This document shows positions 13,801-53,700 of a DNA stretch of 64,000 nt, piece by piece. The stretch is from Lates calcarifer (lineage: Eukaryota; Chordata; Actinopteri; Centropomidae): contig NC_066852.1 of the NCBI RefSeq assembly GCF_001640805.2, positions 7,796,194-7,860,193 on the forward strand, written 5' to 3'. The notes under the pieces are model-generated. The model made no database searches. It was not told the DNA's origin and saw only the letters and a program-made list of their open reading frames with translations. The position numbers were made by a program, and so were the translations under genes. Each line of letters opens with the position of its first letter. Within the stretch, counting starts at the first letter, position 1.

Positions 13801-14374
13801 CTTTGTGCTAAGCTATGCAAACTGACTGCTGGCTGTTGCTTTATTTGTAGGAAGCAGATCTGAGAATGGTATCAATCTTTTCATTTAACTCACAGCAAGA
13901 AAATGAATGTGCATACTTCTCAAAATGTCAAACCATTTCTTTAAGTTGTGTCTGTCATATACGTGGTCGGCCTACCTCTATGATATGTACCTAACCTTTC
14001 TGTTATTGATGTAGGATGATGATAAGCAAAAAGATGAGAGCCCCCTGATGACCGAAAGGTACTGGTCACTCACACAACACACTGAAAAACAAAACCAAAA
14101 TCAAAACCAAAACCAAAAAGTTCTCTTGCTCCTTTACTCATGTGAGTATTATGTGTGTGTGTTAAGCTGGTGGCGTGGTTGTGCCAAAGCCCTGTGGAAA
14201 GCAGTCAAGATAGCAGCAGACATCACTCTTTGTGCCTTACTCTCTGTCGGTATTATGATCTCCATGACACCTAGCTGCAGCTGTCCGAATCCTAACTGCA
14301 AACTCTGGGACCTGGTTTTTGACTTGCTGAATACCTACAGCGAGCTCCATTACACACACCCTCCTGTTTATTAA
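10859..14374 (+). CDS. Coiled-coil protein with C-terminal membrane anchor and KASH-like tail (TMCO5-like architecture)
   Basis: Twelve exons were joined in phase: 10859-10947, 11052-11210, 11456-11582, 11893-11943, 12165-12242, 12383-12439, 12540-12599, 12713-12777, 12987-13041, 13851-13868 (18 nt, doubtful), 14015-14058, 14167-14374, for about 336 residues. It starts MAGAHFINLEETIEVNEKLQ. Residues about 10-240 are rich in E, K, Q and L, with the heptad spacing of a long coiled coil. A membrane segment follows near residues 280-305 (AVKIAADITLCALLSVGIMI), preceded by WWRGCAKALWK. A short Cys-rich tail ends in SELHYTHPPVY. The layout (coiled coil, one C-terminal membrane segment, short tail) fits tail-anchored TMCO5-like or KASH proteins. 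The first donor (AA|GTGCGT) and second donor (GA|GTATGA) are weak but give correct phase. Exact family unknown; function not assigned. It lies between vmp1 and ptrh2. Confidence 0.7.
12630..12654. repeat. (TG)n microsatellite
   Basis: A GT dinucleotide run in the intron between exons 7 and 8 of the coiled-coil gene. Confidence 0.95.
13228..13840. mobile_element. Teleost interspersed element with inverted ends, interrupted by a second repeat
   Basis: The left end reads CAGCTGGTTAGCTTAGCTTA followed by GCACAAAAGACCAGAAAG. The right end reads CTGTTTGCAGACTTTGTGCTAAGCTATGCAAAC and then TGACTGCTGGCTG. The right end reverse-complemented resembles the left end over about 40 bases, so this looks like a non-autonomous DNA element with terminal inverted repeats. 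The TTAGCTTAGC/CTAAGCTA ends look like a repeat common in teleost genomes (recognition from memory, not searched). It sits in an intron of the coiled-coil gene and its right end is next to the 18-nt putative exon. Confidence 0.6.
13332..13545. mobile_element. Teleost repeat fragment with AATCAG tail, nested in the flanking element
   Basis: Begins with AATCAGAATCAGAATCAGAATT and continues GGGTTTTATTGGCCAAGTATG. This resembles the 3' end, with short tandem tail, of a retroelement family widespread in fish. It interrupts the element at 13228-13840, so it inserted later. The family name was not determined. Confidence 0.55.
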
Positions 14375-14525
14375 GATCTAGTTCGACCTGGGTTCTATGA
14401 TGTCCACTCCACTGAAAACTACAGCCTGAGCCTCTTGCAAGATATTCCTCCCCAGGAGCTTCCTCCTCAAACCAGCAGTAGAGTTAACCAATTGGTAATT
14501 TTTTAAAACAAAAGAATAAATAAAT
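14375..14525 (+). other. 3' UTR of the coiled-coil gene with AATAAA signal
   Basis: Sequence after the TAA stop. An AATAAA-type signal (GAATAAATAAATTT) is at about 14513-14522. The first 43 codons after the stop stay open in the same frame (next stop 14504-14506). Confidence 0.5.
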
Positions 14526-15755
14526 TTTAAAGCTTCTACTTTGTTGTCTCATTCTTAAATTGCAGAAGATACATAATGTAGTTTGTCTGTATTTATAGGA
14601 TTATTTCATAATTTTGTATTAGAACACTTTGGGTCTCCATAATAACTTGACAGAATATTTTGAAGCATTTTTAGATGTCATTTTTGGCATTTTGTTGTAT
14701 TACTATGGTAAGGTTAAAGGTGTGTAAATAATAGGTTCAATCTGGAGATGAGTCAACATCTGCTTTCTTTGTTAGCTAGAAACTGCAATTCTCTTTTATT
14801 TGCTGCATGCGCTGTGCTTGCTGAATGTTAGAAGATTGCTACTGAGTAACTATATGAACATTTGAACACAGCGTTTGCCTGCCTTAGGCAGAGTTATAGC
14901 TGTGTACAAACATGCACTGTATTTTTATTTCATATTTGCAATTCATAGATCACCTTGTAGAGATCTGTTTTCACTTTGATATTAAACTGACTTTTCATTC
15001 ATTGTCACTCTTGTCATACAGCCACAGAGAAATTGGCAGCATACACAGATTGCATCATTAGTTATTGTGACTTTCTTCTGATTTAAGGCCTTGCCTTCTA
15101 CATAGAACCACTAGAGTGTGCTAGTGTTTTACAGTTGCAATTCCAACCCCTCACTTGAAATACTGTCTTAATCTGTCTGTCCCTGCAGAATACACAACCC
15201 TCACTTAATCCTAAAACGAATACATAAAAGATAAATCAGATAAGATGGTGATGAGTAATTTTATATCTGGTATGAGGTTTGTTTATAATTTGTTTTATAA
15301 TTTAGAAATTAAGCAAGTTCCATGATGCTTTTGTGATATTACTGCATGTGTTTTGAAGCACAGGCTGGTGGCTCTAGAGGGGACTATTTTCTCCAGACAG
15401 CTGTACCACCAAGCTCACTGACCAATGGACTAAAATACCAGTTAACCATGTGATAAAAATGGTTTAAACCTCTGCTGTCTGACATTTGTAAGAGTGCAGA
15501 GGGCTTTAACTTATGTACATTACAGTACATGACGTTATACAGTACATTATAAGGAAAATATCATATGAAATACAGTATTACAAAAAAATATTGCATGTTT
15601 CCACTGGTTTTTTGTTTTGCTATTGTTGTTGTCAGATTTTTTTTTCACAACTTTATCTGCAGCTTTACTGACAGTGTGACATATATTTGACATAAAAAGC
15701 ATGCTTACATTTAAAAGAAGCAATTATATTTTTGCTTTATTTATTTACTTATTTA
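14526..15755. other. Intergenic sequence, nothing recognised
   Basis: AT-rich stretch between the coiled-coil gene and ptrh2. No exon-like reading frame, RNA gene or clear repeat was seen. Confidence 0.5.
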
Positions 15756-15759
15756 TTTA

Positions 15760-16140
15760 AAAAGTCGCGGTGTTGCGACGTCATCACCAAGGGCCCATAA
15801 GTGAATGAGATGTTGCGCGTCATTCATGCCGCCAGCACGTCGTTCAGACCAGCAGGTATGAGATGAAACCAGTGTAACCGAAGCATAACAAATTCTGCTG
15901 CACTTTGTTCGCACAGTGCGGCCAGAAATATATCAATACGAGACTGTTTGTTGGTAAAGTTATTTCTGCTGTGTTGAAGCGGTGTTTTTGGAGAGTAAGC
16001 GGCTCTGTTTCTATCCAGGAAGCTACCGTTAGCCAGGCTAGTTTGACATATAAAGTTGGTTAGCTTGTTAGCCCGCGAAGTTGTCGCGGACAAACTGAAC
16101 TGTGTGTGGATTTCTAGCAAGAGGTTATTGCAGGTACATT
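15760..16140 (+). promoter_or_regulatory. ptrh2 promoter / 5' UTR region
   Basis: CpG-richer sequence upstream of ptrh2 with a CRE/ATF-like site (GCGACGTCATCACC) near 15775-15788 and TTAGC-type motifs at about 16025-16075 (CCGTTAGCCAGGCTAG, GGTTAGCTTGTTAGCCCGCG). A 5' UTR intron is implied by the acceptor TTTTTGCAG just before the ATG exon at 16598. The position of the donor and the transcription start were not fixed. Confidence 0.5.
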
Positions 16141-16605
16141 AAGTTACTCCTCGTCAAAAAATAACTGTGTCTTATGAGCTCGATGCTAATTTCTCTGACG
16201 TTTATTTTAGGCAGAAAAACACGAGTGAAGTGAGCTCTGCTAATAAAAAGTTAAAGGAAAAGAACTTTAAATAGGCTGACAGTAAAGTAGCTGGTCTGAA
16301 GCTTCCATAAATAAACTCCAGTGTTAGGTTTAAAGCCATTACGGAGGAAACGCCTTTTAATTATAGAGAGAAATGGACATTTGAACAGCTACATTTCCAG
16401 GACAACTGGGGAAGATAGTTGTGATATGGTCGGTAGCTCTAGAACAGTTGCTCAGTGGACCATGTCATCAGCTGCTGTTTTCCAAGATCATCAATGGATT
16501 TGAACTCAGCTTTAATAAAATGAAGATGGTGCTGTCTCAGACTTCCTCATCGATGATTGTTTGTGACTTCACTTATTCCGTGCTGTCGTTTTTGCAGGTT
16601 TCAAC

Positions 16606-17121
16606 ATGGATTTGCTGTATGGTCCCTTGGGCTTGGGTGTAGTAGCAGGAGTGGGCTGTGGGCTTCTCCTCGGTTGGCATCTTCGGGGACGCTTTGGCTC
16701 AGCGTCCAGAAGCGTGATGGCAACGATGGGGAACGGCACCGGTGAAGCAAGTGTATTGGGAGAAGGAGGCGAGTTCAAGATGGTTCTGGTGGTCCGAAAT
16801 GACCTGAAGATGGGCAAAGGAAAGGTCGCTGCCCAGTGCTCCCATGCTGCTGTATCAGCCTACAAACAGGTCCAGCGCAGGAACCCTGAGCTCCTCAAAC
16901 AGTGGGAGTACTGCGGCCAGCCCAAGGTGGTGGTGAAGGCCCCCGATGAGGACACCCTGATTGATCTGCTCAGTCATGCCAAAGAAGTAGGGCTTCCCGT
17001 CAGCCTGATCCAGGATGCAGGAAGGACTCAGATTGCACCTGGGTCCCGCACTGTGCTGGGTATCGGTCCAGGTCCTGCTGATCTGATTGATAGTGTCACT
17101 GGAGACTTGAAGCTCTATTAG
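16606..17121 (+). CDS. ptrh2: ptrh2, peptidyl-tRNA hydrolase 2, mitochondrial (Bit1)
   Basis: Intronless coding region of 171 residues; the human protein is 179. Hydrolyses peptidyl-tRNA released from stalled ribosomes; it is anchored in the mitochondrial outer membrane and has also been linked to anoikis signalling (family knowledge). Residues about 8-25 ([19 protein letters not shown]) form the N-terminal membrane anchor. The Pth2 domain begins at [17 protein letters not shown] and continues with [13 protein letters not shown], which carries the conserved Lys and His of the family, then [28 protein letters not shown] and the C-terminal [20 protein letters not shown]. The ATG at 16606 is eight bases after an acceptor at 16598, so the 5' UTR is split. 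Domain complete and intact. It converges with cltc, as in human. Confidence 0.97.
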   Translation: MDLLYGPLGLGVVAGVGCGLLLGWHLRGRFGSASRSVMATMGNGTGEASVLGEGGEFKMVLVVRNDLKMGKGKVAAQCSHAAVSAYKQVQRRNPELLKQWEYCGQPKVVVKAPDEDTLIDLLSHAKEVGLPVSLIQDAGRTQIAPGSRTVLGIGPGPADLIDSVTGDLKLY

Positions 17122-17535
17122 AGTTGCATCTGTAGGACTTAAATACAATTTATTGTTAAAACTATCTGCAATATAAACTAAGTTGAGCTACCATGAGTTT
17201 ATATTTTTTATATAAGAACAACTGACTAGTTACATGTCAACTACTTGAATTATTGTGCAGTGATGTGTGCTCTTAATGCCTCTCAATGTCATATTACAAA
17301 TCAGTTGCCTCTTGGATAGCAGTAATATCAGCTTAATGTGTATTTCTTCACTGATAGTTCTGACAGTGGCATAAACACTGTAAACTTTCCATGCTACAGT
17401 CCTCCACACTAACCACTTTGCTAAGACAATATTATTGTTGTTGGTCTCAGAATCACAGCACAGCAAAACGATCCCCAGTTTATGCTCTCTTAATGATAAA
17501 AACCATAATCTACAAAATAAACGCTGAAATTAGGT
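17122..17535 (+). other. ptrh2 3' UTR with AATAAA signal
   Basis: Sequence after the stop, ending near a poly(A) signal (ACAAAATAAACGCTG) at about 17515-17521. Confidence 0.5.
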
Positions 17536-17539
17536 AAGG

Positions 17540-18640
17540 CTTTGTTTATATTGTGAAATATTTAATACTTGAGAGTACAGTGGAGGTCACCACAATGAAC
17601 AGTTTGATGTAACATGACTTTGCATTTCAGCAGTCGAGCTGCTTTAATGTAATGAATGTAATATCAATATTGTGACGTGACTGGATGTCATTTGGATTTT
17701 GTTATAAAACAGTGAAGTATCTTAAATATTCTTCTTGGTCTTAAATGCTGCACTACATTTACAGCTTTCTGAGGCAGTTGACACAGTTGAAAGTAGGAAT
17801 GAATGTCTATGCCTGATCAGTTACTATGTTCATACTATTTATGTGTATGTATCCACCTTTATCCTCTAAAAGAAACATGAGATGAAACACAGCAGTATTG
17901 TGAATGACAGGCAGTAACTCACTAGACCAGACTTTTTCCTTGTCTGCTTTTCTTCTAGCACCCTCTGGTTTGTACCATCAAAGGTTGCTAAGTCTTATTT
18001 CATTGTTGAACTGAATATATTGAGATAGCAGACATTACGTGCGGTAGATGATGTAATGGGAAAATGTTACAAGTAAGTCTAATCCAACTGTAGAGTACAG
18101 CTTCAAAAAACACTGAATCAACAGCTCTCTGTACAAACTTTATGTGAACTGCACTGGATTATGTTGTTGGTTTCAAGGTACAGTACAATCGGTAACATGT
18201 TCAGAAAAGTAGTAGTACTCTTTAAAACCTCTGCGGGAGTGAAACCACAGAAGTGGTTTTAAGGTATGGTCATATTAGCACCAGTATCAGATTGCACTTA
18301 ATCTCCCATTCACTTAAACCGATAGCCATACAAAATCAATAATGTGTTTCCTGTAGACTTTTGGCTCCAGTAGATTCCCTGGTTCACCTTTTCCAGCCAA
18401 TAGAAACGGATACATTGTGTTAGAAAATGAACAAGTCATTATGCAAGGAGGATGTCATCACATTGTTTTGTACATTGGACTACAAACAGGATCTCTCTGA
18501 TACACTTTACAGCCTATTACTGCTCTGCTCACTATTTATTTATCATTCCTTTCAGAAAAATGACATCACTTCCTTTTTCTAGGGGCTGGGTGCAATAGAT
18601 TCACTGGATGTAAGACACAATCAGACAGTTCTTGACAAAC
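17540..18640. other. Convergent intergenic region between ptrh2 and cltc
   Basis: About 1.1 kb between the likely poly(A) sites of the two genes. No gene or RNA seen. Confidence 0.5.
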
Positions 18641-19816
18641 AAGAAGCCTTTATTGTTAAGTGGAAAACAAAACCGCTGTTTCATTCATTATGATCCTGAT
18701 TATGCACAATCAAATATCTTAAGTGCACAATTTAAATCTAAGGTAATTTAGATAAGAATATAAGTTCAAAGGAGTTAATGATTGATTTCTTGTGTACACG
18801 CAAGCCTTTGATAAAAACTTCAAATTACCACAAGTCTGTGATACTGTTTCTGAATTGGAAGAGTGGGTGAACTGAAAAGGTTAAAGGCAACCCTTGACAG
18901 GAACATGAGGAGAATGAAGTTTGAAAAATCCCTCCTGCACACTCAATAACAGTGACCTTAAATGAGATTCCCACAGATACAAACCACAGCATAAAGAGGG
19001 GGGCATGGGGCATGTTTGTCAAACACAAACAGGTCTGCAGTCCCTCTTGAAGTGGAATGGTCCCATGTTGGAGCAGTATGTAAAGCACATGGCAAAGTCA
19101 TCTGGCTGCAGATTTGTTTGGAGAGTCCTGCATAGGCTTTGCTGGAAAGAACCAAACTTTCCTGAAAATCGTAAGTAAAATACTCTCTCTGGTTTTCTTC
19201 AAGAAATAGCCCTGAAGCGTTGGGTGTGGGGACTGAACAGATACAACGTAGTGTTTCAGGATTGTGGTCATGGAAGCGGCAGTCTCATGTTCAAATATAG
19301 AAGAACATAGCAGTTTTTGTGTCTGAATATACAATAATTAAATGCATTTTACAGTCGGACAGAAGAAGCTGCTCACACACATCAAAAGGAAGAGGTTCTA
19401 CATTAATTTCTTCTCACTACAGAGTGCAAATCAGATGCTTCACAACAGACCTTTTTTTAAACTGAGAAGAGGACTAGCTCTTCCCACAACCCCCCCATTG
19501 TACATAAACCATTTCCCATTCAAATAAAATAGACGAAAGAAAAATTAATCTAGTCAATATGGAATGTGAGAAAATTAATCTTTGTGATTCAATCTTTTCT
19601 TTGATAACAGAAATAAAACTGAGTCCTTCATGACAGTTTAAAAAGGGGAATAAACAGTAAAAAAAAAAAAAAAAAAAAAAGGTTTGTAGGTATTATCCCG
19701 AGCTCCCTGCAGAGGGCAGAGAGACAGAAATGGTCTGGTGAAGGACTGAGGACTGTGGGAGATGGATGGATGGATGGTAGCTCCAGCCTACATGTGGAGA
19801 GAAGGGGGTGGGGTCT
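18640..19816 (-). other. cltc 3' UTR
   Basis: Sequence after the cltc TAA stop on the minus strand. A poly(A) signal is seen as TTTATT at about 18648-18653 on the plus strand (AATAAA on the transcript). It includes an uninterrupted run of 22 A (T in the transcript) at 19659-19680. Confidence 0.6.
19659..19680. repeat. Poly(A)/poly(T) run
   Basis: 22 consecutive A on the plus strand, in the cltc 3' UTR. Confidence 0.95.
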
Positions 19817-50459
<30,643 letters not shown>

Positions 50460-50760
50460 GGCGGTTCCTCTCTCACTCTCCTCCGGTTTCTTTTAATGCT
50501 AACGAACTACGGCTTCTTCTCTCAGATCCTAGCCAGACAGCCAGGGAGCCTCTAGTCTAAAGTCCAAACTAATTAATTCTAAGTCTTGTTTAAAACGTGC
50601 TGTCGGCGTGATGGTACTTTTTAAATCGTCCCTTAACTGTTTACTTGCGGGCTTCCCCTAGCTAACAACTGACTGCCACTACACCGACTCCCTGGACCTG
50701 CAATGGCGGTGGAGGTTGGTCAGCAGAGAAAACATCCCGGAAATGGAAGTGCACTCAATA
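50460..50760 (-). promoter_or_regulatory. cltc 5' UTR and promoter region
   Basis: Sequence directly upstream of the cltc ATG is CpG-richer than its surroundings. It contains GCAATGGCGG (YY1-like) at about 50700 and CCCGGAAATGGAAGTG (ETS-like) near 50735. No TATA box was seen. The transcription start is probably near 50700 but is not fixed by the sequence. Confidence 0.5.
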
Positions 50761-53700
50761 AGGCGGATGGATACGGAATCACTTTTTTTAAAAGTGTATT
50801 ATGCCCTGTATAATTAATATTTCTTTTGCATATTTACAATGTTTAATATTATCTTTGAAATACCAAACAGCAAAACCATATTTTAACATAAAAGTATATA
50901 AGAACAAATGTAAAAGTGGAACTACTTCTTCCTATTCGCCCTTTGATTTTTGCCACATCATTCGTCTTTGTAAATTAACGTCATTCCTACGCGTTGTACA
51001 CTTGTTCCTCTCAGCCAATCAGGTCACTCTGTACAAAAGCCAGAAATTCAACTTTTTCCGGACTTCAAGTCTTCTATTCAGCATCTATTCTATTTTCGTT
51101 GGTTTTGTATGTTCACGGTAATTTTTTTCTCATGATCATATATCCTTGATTTATTTACCTTTTATTTTTTATCGCACATTTCTGGCAATTATACTATGTA
51201 TTTAGCATGACCAATTTTAAAGGGATGAACTTTCACTTGTGTTGATGATATGGACACATGCTGCTGTCAAAATGCCGGTAACAGACCATTTGAATGTTCA
51301 TGAATGTGTGCATGCAGCATGTGTATGTGTTAGTATTCCACTATATATACTGTAGCATTTTTTTAATACATTTTTTTTAACGTTTCTCACGACACAAGTA
51401 GAAAAGTAGACAGATTCTTCATACTGACACAGTTCCTGTACAGCACTCTAAGAGAGAATATAACAAATGCATTGTTGTTTGTGTTTTCTGAAAACTATTT
51501 ATTTTCCAATGCAAAATGCCTGCCCAGTTTATTTTCTCAAGCCAATCCGAGAAATATAAATTATAGGCTCCAAGGTATAACATAATGACATCCTCATCAA
51601 AGTCTATATGCAGTATTTGCATGTTTTTGGACAACATCGTGCAATATGTTTTGGGTGGAGTGTGAATTCCAGTGATCACTTCCCCTTTTTACATCCACAA
51701 TTTCTGTTGGCAGAGGATGTAACCGTATTGCTCAATGTAAAACTGAATGTTGGGAAAGGCAACTCTCAAATGAGCTGACCTCTTAGCAGAGATCTCATTC
51801 TGTTGAGTCAGCAATTACAGCTTCGAAAGAAAAGTGTGGTGGCAGGAAACTTACTACATGGTATTTGTCAATCACACATCTTGATGCTTGAGGAATGACA
51901 GGAAGGACTAATAAAGGTTGTGTCCAAGTGATGGTCTGAGAAGATCACTGTTGTTCATCTCTATAGTTTGTATAGTCAGTAAATTTGTGTAAATCACAAT
52001 AAAAAAAATCAACTCTAAGCAGTGTGACATGCTTTTGCGTTGTTCAAAGGATATATGGATATATGAAGATATATATAGCATAAACAAGTGTGGAGTGTAG
52101 CACCAGTTTTAATTGCTAATGGAGAATCATCATATGTCATATCATTATTTCTTAACAGGACTTCCTCAGACCAGCTGCTATCCCAAATGAAAAATGCCCA
52201 TGCACATCCAAATAATTTCATTGCAGATCCATTAACAGACATCAAATCAAGTTGGTTTCCTAAACAAAAAGTTTGGATATTGGGCCAGAAATTGTGTTGA
52301 AATTCCCCACTATGTTGTTGTTGCTACATTTGTTATTTTTTGTGGTGCCATAATGCATTGTCTCAAGAGCATCAGTCCAAGAACATCACAGTCCTACCAG
52401 ACAACATCTGGACTGTGACTCATCCAGCAGGAACTGTTGGCCAAAGCTGCTTAAAAAAACAGAAAAGAAAAAGCAGGACAAAAAAAAAAAACAGACTGAG
52501 ACATTTCTCAATCAGATGTTATGGGGAAGTGCAGGGGTAGAGTGCATAATACAAAAACGGTCAAAAAAGAATTGACACATCATAAACATGTTTTGATAAG
52601 ATAACACAGCTACTTGTCACCTGGACATACACCTTAACCAAGCCAACTATGCAATTTGTTTACTGATCTATATTTTCAGAGGCAGAGTGTGTAGTGGTCC
52701 TGAATGGACCATTCACGCTGCTGTTGCCATGGCTTCACAGCCTGAAGAAACCCAAGACACAGACACTCACAGAGAAGCCATGTGTGTCATGATGAGAGTG
52801 GTCCTTGGACTCTCTGCAAGGATGCCACACAGGCCCGCTGAGTCTGATATCAGCCTCAGGCTCCATGCAAAACCAAGGGCAGCGCTGGTAGTTCTACATC
52901 CTTTGCCCTTGTCTCTCCTTATAGACTCTCCAACATGATGTCCCTATCTCTCTTTACTATAGCTCATCCCCTGCAGCTCAGTGGAGAGTTTAGTGAAGTC
53001 CACAGAAGAGCAGCCATGCTTTAACTTAAGATATGTGTAGCAAATGGGATGAAGCTTACAAAAAGGTAACTGTCTACTTTACAGATTTTTGACCGCTAGT
53101 GCACTCCAGTGCTTTGGCAAGGATTTAGGCACAGATGGGAGCTCTGTGTCTCCCTGTTGCTGGGAGGATCCCATCAGGGATGACTGAGAGGGGCTGACAC
53201 TTGGATCCGGAACCAGGACTGAAAAGTCCCATAGAAGCCTCTTCTACTCTCTCTCTCTCTCTCTTTCTCTGTCTATCAGTCTCTCTGCTCCACTTTGAGA
53301 AGGAAGAGGTCGGGAGAATGCCATTACACAAACACATAATCCTTCTGTTATTTCTCTTTCTGTCAAGTCATCTAGCAGGTTCAAGTTCTTTCAGCCCACT
53401 TCATTGTCACATTAGGATGGTAATGGCCACAACTTGCTAAAACTTCACAGTGTGTTGTCTGTTAGTTAAACTGTTACTCATCCTGATGCTGAATGAAATG
53501 CAAGATATAAAATCATGCTCTGACAAATCATCCTGAGTCATCATATTTTCATTTCATTTTTACAAATACTCTTCAGTGTCATGCAGCAGATTGTAGCCTA
53601 ACCTTTGAACACCAGCTGAGGTGAAGTTACTAATTGACTGTGTGTGGGCCTTTGCTCCTTCAAACATGAGGAAGAATAGTTTGTCAGTGGTTGCACATAC

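Noticed and set aside
16569..17148. Minus-strand frames opposite ptrh2
   Set aside because: They are shadows of the ptrh2 coding region on the other strand.
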